From an uncultured Muribaculaceae bacterium (GTDB lineage: Bacteria; Bacteroidota; Bacteroidia; Bacteroidales; Muribaculaceae), in the NCBI GenBank assembly GCA_910587185.1, contig CAJULY010000010.1, forward strand, positions 1 to 64,000: DNA of 64,000 nt, read 5' to 3'. Shown in pieces: positions 54,826 to 63,560 of the stretch. A program made the translations under genes and the position numbers. Each line of letters opens with the position of its first letter. Positions within the stretch are counted from its first letter, which is position 1. Below the pieces are notes generated by a model. The model did no database searches, had not been told where the DNA came from, and saw nothing but the letters and a program-made list of their open reading frames with translations.

Positions 54826-55423
54826 TGATCTTGAATTTAGATCTTATTTTTTGAAAATGATATTCCATCGGCTTGAGCCGTTCTGAAACGGTTATGCTAT
54901 TATATACTTCAATCATCCAATTATATGCAAAAATCAGTGGCTTCGAGGGGGAGAACAGATATCCCTTACTGACAATATTTAACATTTGATGATTGTGGAA
55001 TGCCCACATGTTTTCCTGATTGAAAAAGTCAACTCCCCAAAAGCCAATGAAATAATTTCTTCCGCTCGGATCAACAAGCATTTCTGGAATGCATTCCGAT
55101 ATAGGAACTCCACGTTTCTCATAGATGAAGTTTAGAAATTCAACAATCTCTTTTTGCTTTTCTTTTGATATTGTAATGTAAAATGGGCCGCCGCCAGCTA
55201 TATAACATCTCACGGAATCGACATAAATATTAATCGATATGCTCTCAATCGCCTCTGATAATGAAAATTCTATGCAATTAAAATGGTGCAATTGCAGATA
55301 CGCATTTAAAACCGATAAATCCTTATCGCAACGGTCTTGTGCCAATGCTCCGCCTCCACTTGCCATCAGTAGAATAATAAGAAGAAAATGCTTCATAACT
55401 ATTTGATTATTCCGTTTATATCA
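54795..55423. repeat. 629-bp direct repeat, copy 2
   Basis: Second copy of 53445-54073, one mismatch. It is the upstream copy in transcription order and flanks the JAMM-type RHS tip on its 5' side. Confidence 0.95.
54803..55396 (-). CDS. Exported immunity-like protein, copy 2
   Basis: 197 residues, the same as the protein at 53453-54046 apart from Ile for Met near the C-terminus (HFQKIRSKF). It has the same signal peptide. No RHS tip precedes it in this window: upstream there is only an intergenic region and then lpxA. It may give extra immunity dose, or simply be left behind by the recombination that placed the JAMM tip. Its 3' end overlaps the RHS tip frame by 23 bases. Confidence 0.65.
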   Translation of the reverse strand: MKHFLLIILLMASGGGALAQDRCDKDLSVLNAYLQLHHFNCIEFSLSEAIESISINIYVDSVRCYIAGGGPFYITISKEKQKEIVEFLNFIYEKRGVPISECIPEMLVDPSGRNYFIGFWGVDFFNQENMWAFHNHQMLNIVSKGYLFSPSKPLIFAYNWMIEVYNSITVSERLKPMEYHFQKIRSKFKINDTFKYP

Positions 55424-55699
55424 ATACTTTATTTTTGACAACGATAAGATTATCAGTGGGGCAATTCGGCCGGGGTGAAAGTCGATAAAATCAGGAGGTA
55501 GAGTGGGATGGACGTCATAGCTGTTTGGGGCGCAGTTGGATTGGTTTAGAAAATTTGCTACAATATACGGCTTTGTCAGGGGAAAAACAATATTTATGAA
55601 TTATATTTAGGTTATTTTAACTGTTTGATGGCGGATAAAAAAGAAGAGAGACGCCTGGGAGGTGCCTCTCTATCTATTGAATGAAAGTTAGTCGGGGTC
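55397..55699. other. Intergenic region between the RHS array and lpxA
   Basis: 303 bases. The first 27 bases belong to the 629-bp repeat. The last part holds the lpxA terminator (55634-55671). Between them I see no open frame, no tRNA and no clear promoter; the sequence GGTAGAGTGGGATGG near 55496 is without obvious meaning. Confidence 0.6.
55634..55671 (-). terminator. Intrinsic terminator after lpxA
   Basis: On the minus strand AGAGAGGCACCT/AGGCGTCTCTCT forms a 12-bp stem with one mismatch, then TTCTTTTTTATCC. Confidence 0.8.
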
Positions 55700-56485
55700 T
55701 TACTCGAGGTCGCGGGGAATGGCCACGAGTTTAAGCTTGCTGTCACGGATGAAATCGAGAATGGTCTCGCGTTCCTGAGAGGGATCAAGGTCGGCTTCGA
55801 TTCGCTTCATGGCGTTGAATACCGATGTGCCTGTCTGATAGACATGGCGGTAGGCCTTGGCGATGTTGTCAACCTGGTCTTCAGCAAATCCGTGTTTGCG
55901 CAGCACGTAGGCGTTGACGCCGAAGTAGGATGCGGGATTGTGGGCCATGATGACGAAGGGGGGCACGTTTCCGGAAATGCGGCAGCCACCTTTTATCAGG
56001 ACCCAGTCGCCGATGCGCGAATTCTCGTGGAGCATGACGCTCGAGGAAAGGATGCAGCATTTGCCTACGCGTGCTTCGCCGGCGATCACCACTGAGTTGC
56101 CGAGAACGTTCTTGCCTTCGATAACGGTGTCATGGCCGATGTGGACGGCGGCCATTATGAAGCAGTCGTTGCCGATGGTTGTTCCTTTCTCAGAGTTGAA
56201 TCCGCGATTGATGATGACATGCTCGCGGATGACGTTGTTGTCGCCTATGCTGCAGAAAGAAGGCTGGTTCTTCCAGCGGAAGTCCTGGGGATCGGCTCCG
56301 ATGATTGAATACTGGTAGATTTTGTTGTTCTTGCCTAAACGCGTGCCGCGGATAATGCTCGCGTAGGGCATGATCTCGCATCCGTCGCCAATCACAACGT
56401 CGGCGTCGATGAAAGCGAAGGGATGAATGATGACATCCTTGCCTAATTTGGCAGAGGGGTCAACGTGGGCTAATGGACTGATCAT
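55700..56485 (-). CDS. lpxA: LpxA-family UDP-GlcNAc O-acyltransferase
   Basis: 261 residues of left-handed beta-helix hexapeptide repeats (about 1-190) and a C-terminal helical domain, the normal LpxA layout. The conserved active-site segment reads AAVHIGHDTVI with both histidines; the downstream MLHENSRIG retains the His but has Glu for Gln. LpxA transfers a hydroxyacyl chain to UDP-GlcNAc, the first step of lipid A synthesis. It is placed 20 bases behind an RND efflux operon rather than with lpxD/lpxC-fabZ, so it could be a second copy. I keep the symbol as the best family match. Confidence 0.82.
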   Translation of the reverse strand: MISPLAHVDPSAKLGKDVIIHPFAFIDADVVIGDGCEIMPYASIIRGTRLGKNNKIYQYSIIGADPQDFRWKNQPSFCSIGDNNVIREHVIINRGFNSEKGTTIGNDCFIMAAVHIGHDTVIEGKNVLGNSVVIAGEARVGKCCILSSSVMLHENSRIGDWVLIKGGCRISGNVPPFVIMAHNPASYFGVNAYVLRKHGFAEDQVDNIAKAYRHVYQTGTSVFNAMKRIEADLDPSQERETILDFIRDSKLKLVAIPRDLE

Positions 56486-56505
56486 GGCAAAAAGTTTTTA
56501 TAGGG

Positions 56506-57903
56506 TTAACGTCCGCCTCCAAGAGCCTGATAGAGGTTTATGAGGGCGCGGTTCTGTGCGTTCAATGCGGTCAGGGATGAGATCTGAGCCTGCAGAAGTC
56601 CTTGCTGGGCCGTCAGCACGTCGAGATATGTGGTGTTGTAAGTGCCGAGTTTGAGCAGTTCCTGGGTGTATTCAACCGCTTTGGTCAGCTTTTCGACCTG
56701 CACGTCAAGCGACCGGCTCTTTTCAACGCTCTTCTCGTAGAGAGTCATTGCGTCAGAAACCTCGGCGCTCGCATTGAGCAGGGCGTATTCGAAATTGTTC
56801 ATGGCCTGCTGTTGCTGGGCTTTTGCCGCTTCAAGCCGGGAGATGTTGGCGCCACGGGAGAAAAGGGGAGCTGTCAGCGATCCGGCAAGGTTGATGAAGA
56901 ATTTGCCGGGATTCATGACCATTGAGCCGAGCAGGTTGGTGAACCCTCCGTTGGCCGTTATGTTGAGGCCGGGGTAGAAGGCAGCGCGGGCGCTGTTGGT
57001 CGAATAATATGCCACGGCAAGGCTGTGTTCGGCAGCTGAAACGTCGGGACGCGAGGCGAGTTCACGCATCGGGATGGCGTCGCGGACAATCGACGGTTTG
57101 TTGATGGTGGCCGACGCGGGAATATCCCAGCGCTGGGGGAGGACATTGAGCAGAAGCGACATGGTGTTGTTCATCTCGTTGAGAGAGACCTCGATGTCGG
57201 TTATCGAGCCAAGGATGCCGTAGTATTGCGCTTCGCTCTGGACAACGGCTACTTCGTTGAGGCGTCCTGCCTCCTTGAGGTCTTTCATTGTCTGCACGCT
57301 TTCGCTCCAGAGTCCGGCGGTGGTGCGGGATATTTCGAGCTGAGCCTGCAGCATGGCAATGGTGTAGTAAGTCGTGGCTACGGCCGAAATGATCTGTGAG
57401 CGGGTGGCCTGTTCGTAGTCACGTGTCATTTCGTATGACATCCGGGCGCCGCGCTTGCTGTTGAGCAGCTTGGCGAAGACATCTATCTCCCAGCTGACGC
57501 TCAGCGGGATATTGTAGCTCCATGACATGTTCTGCGAAGGATCCGTGAAGAATTTAGCTCCTTGACCGCTGGGGGCGAGTGCTACGGAAGGCAGATATGC
57601 GAGCTTGGCCCCTTTGAGCTGAGCATGGGCGATATCGACGTTGAGTTTGGCGTTGCGCAGATTGGTGTTGTTCTGCAGGGCCTGTTCGATCAGGGATGCG
57701 AGCATGGGGTCGGTGAACACCTGCTGCCAGCGCATGTTGCCGAAAGTCGTGCTGTCGGTCCCCGCCTCGATGGCGTTCTTGTACTCCGCTGTCAGAGGCG
57801 TCGAATCGGGGGTCTGATATTTCTTATATATGTTGCAGCTGCTGAGCCCTGCCATGGAGATGGCAAGGGCCGCAGCGGCGATGGTTGTTCTGTTCAATTT
57901 CAT
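56506..57903 (-). CDS. RND efflux outer-membrane channel (OprM/NodT-type lipoprotein)
   Basis: About 465 residues. The frame extends to a TTG at 57915, but the ATG at 57903 (MKLNRTTIAAAALAISMAG) gives the clean lipoprotein signal with lipobox LSSC. The two TolC-like repeats contain NTNLRNAKLNVDIAHAQLKG and ASAEVSDAMTLYEKSVEKS. The C-terminal half of the helical barrel is complete. It forms the exit duct for the pump encoded upstream (27-base gap). Confidence 0.92.
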   Translation of the reverse strand: MKLNRTTIAAAALAISMAGLSSCNIYKKYQTPDSTPLTAEYKNAIEAGTDSTTFGNMRWQQVFTDPMLASLIEQALQNNTNLRNAKLNVDIAHAQLKGAKLAYLPSVALAPSGQGAKFFTDPSQNMSWSYNIPLSVSWEIDVFAKLLNSKRGARMSYEMTRDYEQATRSQIISAVATTYYTIAMLQAQLEISRTTAGLWSESVQTMKDLKEAGRLNEVAVVQSEAQYYGILGSITDIEVSLNEMNNTMSLLLNVLPQRWDIPASATINKPSIVRDAIPMRELASRPDVSAAEHSLAVAYYSTNSARAAFYPGLNITANGGFTNLLGSMVMNPGKFFINLAGSLTAPLFSRGANISRLEAAKAQQQQAMNNFEYALLNASAEVSDAMTLYEKSVEKSRSLDVQVEKLTKAVEYTQELLKLGTYNTTYLDVLTAQQGLLQAQISSLTALNAQNRALINLYQALGGGR

Positions 57904-57930
57904 TGTTGTTGACAATTGAATGGGTTTTGA

Positions 57931-60900
57931 TTAGTGAGAATACTGCTCGAGCTCGTTCTCGATTCCTTCGTTGTCCGTGTCTTCCCACTTGAGCGGGGTG
58001 ATCTTTTCCTGGATTAGCTGGAAGGTCACGAAGAGGGCGGGGACGATGAAGATCTGGAATATCATACCGATCAACATACCGCCGACCGAACCGGTGCCGA
58101 GTGCGCGGTTTCCGTTCGCACCTACGCCATGGGCGAACATCAGCGGCAACAGACCGATGATGAGGGCGAGCGAGGTCATGAGGATAGGACGCAGACGGGC
58201 AACAGCGCCGTCGATTGCGGCTTTGACGACCGACATGCCCGTGCGGCGGCGTTCGAGCGCGAATTCCACGATGAGGATTGCGTTCTTGGCAAGAAGACCG
58301 ATAAGCATGATGAGTGCGATCTGGAGATAGATGTTGTTCGAGATACCGCTGATATCGGCGAAGATGAACGTACCCATAAGCCCGAACGGAATCGAGAAGA
58401 TAACGGCGAGCGGAAGGATGTAGCTTTCATACTGGGCCGAGAGCAGCAGATAGACGAAGAGCAGGCAGAGACCGAAGATGATCGCGGTGGCGTTGCTCGA
58501 AGAGTTGGCTTCCTCGCGGGTCATACCCGAGAAGTCATATCCATAGCCCTGAGGCAATACTTCGTTGGCCACACGGTTGATGGCGGCGAGGGCGTCGCCC
58601 GACGAATATCCGGGATTAGGAGTACCGCTGACGGAGATGGACTGGAACATGTTGAATCGGTTCAACAGGTCTGGACCATATACGCGGGTGAGTTTCACGA
58701 AGTTGGCGATCGAAGCCATTTCTGCGCCGTTGCGGATCTTGATGTTGTTGAGGGTCTCGGGCGAGACGCGGGTCTCGGGCGAAGCCTGCATCATCACACG
58801 GTAGAGCTTACCGAAGCGGTTGAAGTTCGAGACATACATACCTCCGTAGTAGCCCTGAAGGGTTGAAAGTACGGTCTGGGGCGAGATACCGGCCTGTTTG
58901 CATTTAGCTGCATCGACATCGACCAGATACTGCGGGAAGGTGGGGTTGAACGTGGTGTAGGCCATCTGGATTTCCGGCTGCTGGTTCAGGGCTCCGAGGA
59001 AGGTCTGGACCACGTTGAAGAATTCGTTGATGTCGCCGCCGGTCTTGTCCTGCATTTTGACTTCAAAACCGTTGGTGACCGAGTAACCGGTAATCATAGG
59101 CGGAGCGAACACAACGACGCGTCCGTCCTTGATGAGCTGGGAGGTCATGGCGTAGAGCTGTCCGATGACAGCATCGGAACTCTCTGCTTTGCTTCGTTCG
59201 CTCCAGTCCTTGAGCTTGACGATGAATGTGCCGTAAGTGGCTCCCTGACCTGCGATGAACGAATAACCGTTGATCATTGTGCGCGATTCGATGGCGGGTA
59301 TCTTGGCCATGATCGAATCGACCTGATTCAGGACTTCGCCTGTACGTTCCTGGGATGTGCCCGGGGGCATATCGACCATACAGAACACTGTACCTGTATC
59401 TTCATTGGGCACAAGCGCGGTAGGTGTGCGTCCCATGAGGAACACGAGCACAGCAATAGAGATGACCACTATGGAGAATGCCGTCACTTTGTGGCGGATG
59501 AAGAATTCGGTGTTTTTGCGGTAGCCGCCGAGAATGCCGTTATAGGCTTTCTCGAAGGCGTCCTGGAAGCGCTTGGAGAAGATGCCGATGAGGGTCAGGA
59601 CCGCTACGACACATGCGATGAGGCTGAGGGCGACATTCTCGAAGTTGAACCATCCGAGAACCATGAAGGTGATGGTGGCCACGAGGAGAATGAATGTGAC
59701 GATCGGGGGGAAGGAGAAACTGAAACGTTTCTTATAAGCTTCTCCGGCTGCTGAGTATGCTGCGCCGAGACGCTCCTTGAGCGAGCTGTCGGTGTCATGA
59801 GGTTTCAGGAACACTGCACACAATGCCGGAGAAAGTGTCAGCGCGTTCAGAGCGGAGATACCGATTGCAATGGCCATAGTCAGACCGAACTGACGGTAGA
59901 ATACACCGGCTGTTCCCGGCATGAACGAAACGGGGATGAACACGAGCATCATCACGAGGGTGATCGAGACGATGGCTCCGCCGATCTCGTTCATGGCGTC
60001 GATAGCGGCCTTGCGCGCGCTCTTGTAACCGACGTCAAGTTTGGCATGGACCGCCTCGACCACCACAATCGCGTCATCGACCACAATCGCGATGGCGAGC
60101 ACCAGAGCCGACAAGGTGATGAGGTTGACGGAGAAGCCGATCAGGCTCATACCGAAGAATGTACCGATCAAGGCGACGGGAATCGCGATGGCCGGGATGA
60201 TGGTTGAGCGGAGGTCCTGAAGGAAGAGGAACACCACGATGAACACAAGAACGAAGGCCTCGATGAGGGTCTGGATCACATGGTGGATCGACGCATAGAG
60301 GAAGTCGTTGTTGTTCATAGGGATGGCGATGGCAAGTCCCTGGGGCAGATCTTTTTTCATGTCATCGACGAACGCGAGACAGTCATTGATGATCTGGGTG
60401 GCGTTGGAGCCGGCCGTCTGGAACACGATGGCCGTAACACCCGTGCGGCCGTTGTAGCCGCCATGGAAACCGTAGGTAACACGTCCGAGTTCTACGGTGG
60501 CTATGTCTTTGAGACGAAGCACTTCTCCGTCATCTTTAGCGCGGATAACGATGTTTTCGAATTCTTCAGGCGTTACAAGACGGCCCTTGTAGCGCATGAT
60601 ATACTGGAAAGTCTGTTTTCCTTGTTCGCCGAACGCACCGGGCGCAGCTTCGATGTTCTGCTCGGCAAGAGCCGCTGAGACATCGGTCGGTTCCAGATGG
60701 TACTGCGCCATGACGTCGGGCTTGAGCCATATACGCATCGAGTAGTCGGCACCCATGACCATCACATCGCCCACACCGTTGATACGCTGCATCTGGGGGA
60801 CAATGTTGATCTTCATGTAGTTCTCGACGAATTCCTCCGAGTATTTGCCGCTGGCGTCATAGAGGGTCACGCCGACAAGCATTGAAGTCTGGCGTTTCTG

Positions 60901-61290
60901 CGTCAGCACGCCGACGCGGGTAACCTCAGCCGGAAGAAGGCTCTGGGCCTTGGCCACGCGGTTCTGCACGTCAACGGCAGCCATATCGGGGTCGAAGCCC
61001 TGTTTGAAATATACATTGATGGTGGCCGATCCGGTGTTGGTGGCGGTCGATTCCATGTAGGTCATGCCTTCGGCGCCGTTGATCGACTCTTCAAGAGGTG
61101 CGATCACGGAGTTGAGCACAGCCTGTGCGTTGGCTCCCTGATAGGTTGTGGTCACCGAGATGGTCGGTGGCGCGAGATCCGGATATTGCGTGATCGGGAG
61201 CGACACAAGTCCGATGAGACCGAGCAGCACGATGAAGATAGAAATCACCGTCGAAAGCACCGGCCGGTTTATAAACGTATCAAGTTTCAT
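57931..61290 (-). CDS. RND efflux pump, HAE-1 type (AcrB-like)
   Basis: 1119 residues with 12 membrane helices and two large periplasmic loops. The start MKLDTFINRPVLSTVISIFI is standard. The proton-relay segment ALVLAIAIVVDDAIVVVEAV (fourth helix, two Asp) is intact. The pump exports hydrophobic and amphiphilic compounds using the proton gradient. It is about 80 residues longer than AcrB, because of a longer loop between about 500 and 590 that carries two extra hydrophobic helices (FSFPPIVTFILLVATITFMV and NVALSLIACVVAVLTLIGIF). It lies between the adaptor and channel genes. Confidence 0.95.
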   Translation of the reverse strand: MKLDTFINRPVLSTVISIFIVLLGLIGLVSLPITQYPDLAPPTISVTTTYQGANAQAVLNSVIAPLEESINGAEGMTYMESTATNTGSATINVYFKQGFDPDMAAVDVQNRVAKAQSLLPAEVTRVGVLTQKRQTSMLVGVTLYDASGKYSEEFVENYMKINIVPQMQRINGVGDVMVMGADYSMRIWLKPDVMAQYHLEPTDVSAALAEQNIEAAPGAFGEQGKQTFQYIMRYKGRLVTPEEFENIVIRAKDDGEVLRLKDIATVELGRVTYGFHGGYNGRTGVTAIVFQTAGSNATQIINDCLAFVDDMKKDLPQGLAIAIPMNNNDFLYASIHHVIQTLIEAFVLVFIVVFLFLQDLRSTIIPAIAIPVALIGTFFGMSLIGFSVNLITLSALVLAIAIVVDDAIVVVEAVHAKLDVGYKSARKAAIDAMNEIGGAIVSITLVMMLVFIPVSFMPGTAGVFYRQFGLTMAIAIGISALNALTLSPALCAVFLKPHDTDSSLKERLGAAYSAAGEAYKKRFSFSFPPIVTFILLVATITFMVLGWFNFENVALSLIACVVAVLTLIGIFSKRFQDAFEKAYNGILGGYRKNTEFFIRHKVTAFSIVVISIAVLVFLMGRTPTALVPNEDTGTVFCMVDMPPGTSQERTGEVLNQVDSIMAKIPAIESRTMINGYSFIAGQGATYGTFIVKLKDWSERSKAESSDAVIGQLYAMTSQLIKDGRVVVFAPPMITGYSVTNGFEVKMQDKTGGDINEFFNVVQTFLGALNQQPEIQMAYTTFNPTFPQYLVDVDAAKCKQAGISPQTVLSTLQGYYGGMYVSNFNRFGKLYRVMMQASPETRVSPETLNNIKIRNGAEMASIANFVKLTRVYGPDLLNRFNMFQSISVSGTPNPGYSSGDALAAINRVANEVLPQGYGYDFSGMTREEANSSSNATAIIFGLCLLFVYLLLSAQYESYILPLAVIFSIPFGLMGTFIFADISGISNNIYLQIALIMLIGLLAKNAILIVEFALERRRTGMSVVKAAIDGAVARLRPILMTSLALIIGLLPLMFAHGVGANGNRALGTGSVGGMLIGMIFQIFIVPALFVTFQLIQEKITPLKWEDTDNEGIENELEQYSH

Positions 61291-61364
61291 TTTTGAATCA
61301 CTTAATTTCTTCTTTTATGACAAAATCGGAGAGGGGAGGGTGGGGAGAAAGGGATAGAATGGCT

Positions 61365-62606
61365 TTATTTTGCTGCCGGCTTCTCTGCGGCTGCGGCACG
61401 CTGGGGCTGCGATGCTGCATCGACAGGCACAATCTTCATGCCGTCCTTGAGTTTCGAGCCGACGCCTTCGATGGCCACGCGGTCGCCAGCCTTGAGGCCT
61501 GAAGTGACAACGAAGTTCTGTCCGTCGGAAATTTCCTGAACGGTGATGGGGGTGGTGACAACCTTGTTGCTGTCGTTGACAGTATAGACGAAGCGCTTGT
61601 CCTGAAGCTCGAAAGTGGCTTTCTGAGGAATGACAAGAGCGTCAGACTGTGAAACCGGAATCATGATTGTTCCGGTAGAACCGCTGCGGAGCATTCCGCT
61701 CGGATTGGGGAAAAGTGCGCGCACGCTGGCAGCGCCTGTCGAAGTGTCGATGAGACCGTTGACGGTTGCGACTTTGCCCTTGAGGGGATATTCCGATCCG
61801 TTGGCCAGTCGAAGAGTGACTTCGGGCATAGCCTGGATGGCCTGTGCGAGCGAGCGCTGTCCGCCTTCTGTCAGATCGAGAAGGTCTTTCTCGGTCAGGG
61901 AGAAGTAGGCATAGACGTCGTTGTTGTCTGAGATCGTGGTCAGAGGTTCCATTGAAGAGGGAGATGCGAGTGAACCTTCGCGGCTGGGGATGGATCCGAC
62001 CACGCCGTCGCTCGGTGAAGTGACCACGGTGTAAGCAAGATTCTTCTTTGCGATGGTTACCTGGCTGTTGGCCTGTGCGAGAGCGGCGTTGGCCTGTGCG
62101 AGAGCGGCGTTGGCGGTCTGGAGGTCATTGTCGGCCAGCTGATATTCATACTGGCTGATGATGTTCTTGTTAAGAAGGTCGCGCTTGGTGTCGGCGGTCA
62201 TTTTTGCTGTGGCCACACGTGTTTTCGCCGAATTCACGGCTGCTACGGCGTTGGCAACCTGACTCTGGGCCTGACGCAGAGCTGCCTCATACTGCACCTG
62301 GTCGATGGTGAAGAGGACCTGACCTTTCTTCACATGCTGTCCTTCATCCACGTGGACTTTGGTTATGAATCCTGAGATCTGGGGACGGATTTCAATATCG
62401 GTCTTTCCCTTGATGAGAGCCGGATATTGTGCGGCGTTGCTGGCGCTCGACGGAGTCACCTGCATGACAGCGATCTGAGGATCGGGCATCTGCTGCTGGT
62501 CCTGTTTGGATCCGCATGATGTTACCGACAGGGTAAAGGCTGCGCCGAGCGCGAGGGCCGACGCGGTTTTCAGCATGTTTCGATTCATTTTTCTGTTTGT
62601 TATCAT
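61365..62606 (-). CDS. RND efflux periplasmic adaptor lipoprotein (AcrA-like)
   Basis: About 413 residues. I chose the ATG at 62606 (MITNRKMNRNMLKTASALAL); 62588 is also possible, and the frame to 62672 overlaps the promoter. The lipobox is VTSC, followed by GSKQDQQQ. In order: barrel-sandwich/lipoyl half (GFITKVHVDEGQHVKKGQVL), long helical hairpin with tandem AALAQANAALAQANSQ repeats, second lipoyl half, beta-barrel and membrane-proximal domains. It joins the inner-membrane pump to the outer-membrane channel. It is the first gene of the adaptor-pump-channel-lpxA operon. Confidence 0.94.
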   Translation of the reverse strand: MITNRKMNRNMLKTASALALGAAFTLSVTSCGSKQDQQQMPDPQIAVMQVTPSSASNAAQYPALIKGKTDIEIRPQISGFITKVHVDEGQHVKKGQVLFTIDQVQYEAALRQAQSQVANAVAAVNSAKTRVATAKMTADTKRDLLNKNIISQYEYQLADNDLQTANAALAQANAALAQANSQVTIAKKNLAYTVVTSPSDGVVGSIPSREGSLASPSSMEPLTTISDNNDVYAYFSLTEKDLLDLTEGGQRSLAQAIQAMPEVTLRLANGSEYPLKGKVATVNGLIDTSTGAASVRALFPNPSGMLRSGSTGTIMIPVSQSDALVIPQKATFELQDKRFVYTVNDSNKVVTTPITVQEISDGQNFVVTSGLKAGDRVAIEGVGSKLKDGMKIVPVDAASQPQRAAAAEKPAAK

Positions 62607-62659
62607 TGTTTTTACCTTGAAATTCGTGTGATTATGGAATAATCCTATTAAATCGACTG

Positions 62660-62690
62660 CAAAATTACTCACAATAGATTGTAGTAAATA
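62660..62690 (-). promoter_or_regulatory. Promoter of the RND efflux operon
   Basis: On the minus strand TTTA (62690-62687, one mismatch to TTTG), 19 bp, TAATTTTG (62667-62660), 53 bases before the adaptor start. No regulator gene is adjacent; TetR- or AraC-type control is not visible here. Confidence 0.55.
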
Positions 62691-62871
62691 TGATATATGT
62701 CATAAAATTAAAACTCATTTGTTTTTTATATAATTTATTAGATATAATAAGGTCAGAATGTTTTGCGGGAGGAGAACTTTTATGTTTTTTTGTGATAATA
62801 AAGGTCTATTATGGAAAAAGCCCCGCCATTGACGACGGAGCTTCCTGTCTGAGCAGGCATTTCATTGCTGT

Positions 62872-63435
62872 TCAGCGTTTTTTCGGGCGGCCGCCTATTA
62901 CGCCGCCAATGGTGAATTCTATGTTGGAATAGCCGGTGCGGGTTATGTTGGAACTCAGGGTGAGGCGCAGATGATGAAAAAGTTCGACTCCGACTCTCGG
63001 AGCGAACGTAAAACATTTGCCGGAGCCGTCATAAACCACTTCGTCAATGGCATCATATATATTTAGTCCGAATCCGGCTCCCACGAATGGACTGACTTTC
63101 TTTCCCTGACCGAAATTGTAGCCTCCGGTCAATAGGTAGTTGACCGAGCGGTTGCTCTGTTCGTAGGTATAATTTGATGAGTGGAATTTTCTTACGGCTG
63201 TCGTCGCATTGATCTGAAATCCCATGTCCCACGAACTTTTCGGAATATTGTAACGGATTTCGGCTCCGAAGGCCGGACCGACAGTAGCGCTTCCGCCATG
63301 AAATCCGCCCAACGGAGCCGTCAGCCCGACGCGCAACTCACCCTCCACCCGCTGCACCTCAACTTCGTTTGATTGTGCTTTGACAAAGGGTAAACCGAAA
63401 ATGGTTAATAACGTACAAAAAAACAGTTTTTTCAT
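62872..63435 (-). CDS. Small outer-membrane beta-barrel protein
   Basis: 187 residues with a signal peptide (MKKLFFCTLLTIFGLPFVKA) and alternating amphipathic strands, for example GELRVGLTAPLGGFHGG, VSPFVGAGFGLNIYD and IEFTIGGVIGGRP. It resembles eight-strand outer-membrane proteins of the OmpA-beta/OmpW-like type. Function unknown. It is monocistronic with a consensus promoter at 63465-63495. The GGHG stretch and the terminal GGRPKKR are unremarkable. Confidence 0.75.
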   Translation of the reverse strand: MKKLFFCTLLTIFGLPFVKAQSNEVEVQRVEGELRVGLTAPLGGFHGGSATVGPAFGAEIRYNIPKSSWDMGFQINATTAVRKFHSSNYTYEQSNRSVNYLLTGGYNFGQGKKVSPFVGAGFGLNIYDAIDEVVYDGSGKCFTFAPRVGVELFHHLRLTLSSNITRTGYSNIEFTIGGVIGGRPKKR

Positions 63436-63464
63436 AATAAATAAAAATGTGGTGATATTTTCTG

Positions 63465-63495
63465 CAAAGATAGTATTTATTTGTCAATCAGCAAA
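63465..63495 (-). promoter_or_regulatory. Promoter of the small beta-barrel gene
   Basis: On the minus strand TTTG (63495-63492), 19 bp, TATCTTTG (63472-63465), a near-perfect Bacteroidetes promoter, 29 bases before the ATG. Confidence 0.75.
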
Positions 63496-63496
63496 A

Positions 63497-63537
63497 TAAA
63501 AAAACAGCGGCCGCTCGGTTTCTGAGAGGGCCGCTGT
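63497..63537 (-). terminator. Intrinsic terminator after the M13 peptidase gene
   Basis: On the minus strand ACAGCGGCC/GGCCGCTGT with a 15-base loop, then TTTTTTT. It abuts the promoter of the next gene. Confidence 0.85.
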
Positions 63538-63560
63538 AGGTGGTTTGGCAGTATGTTATA

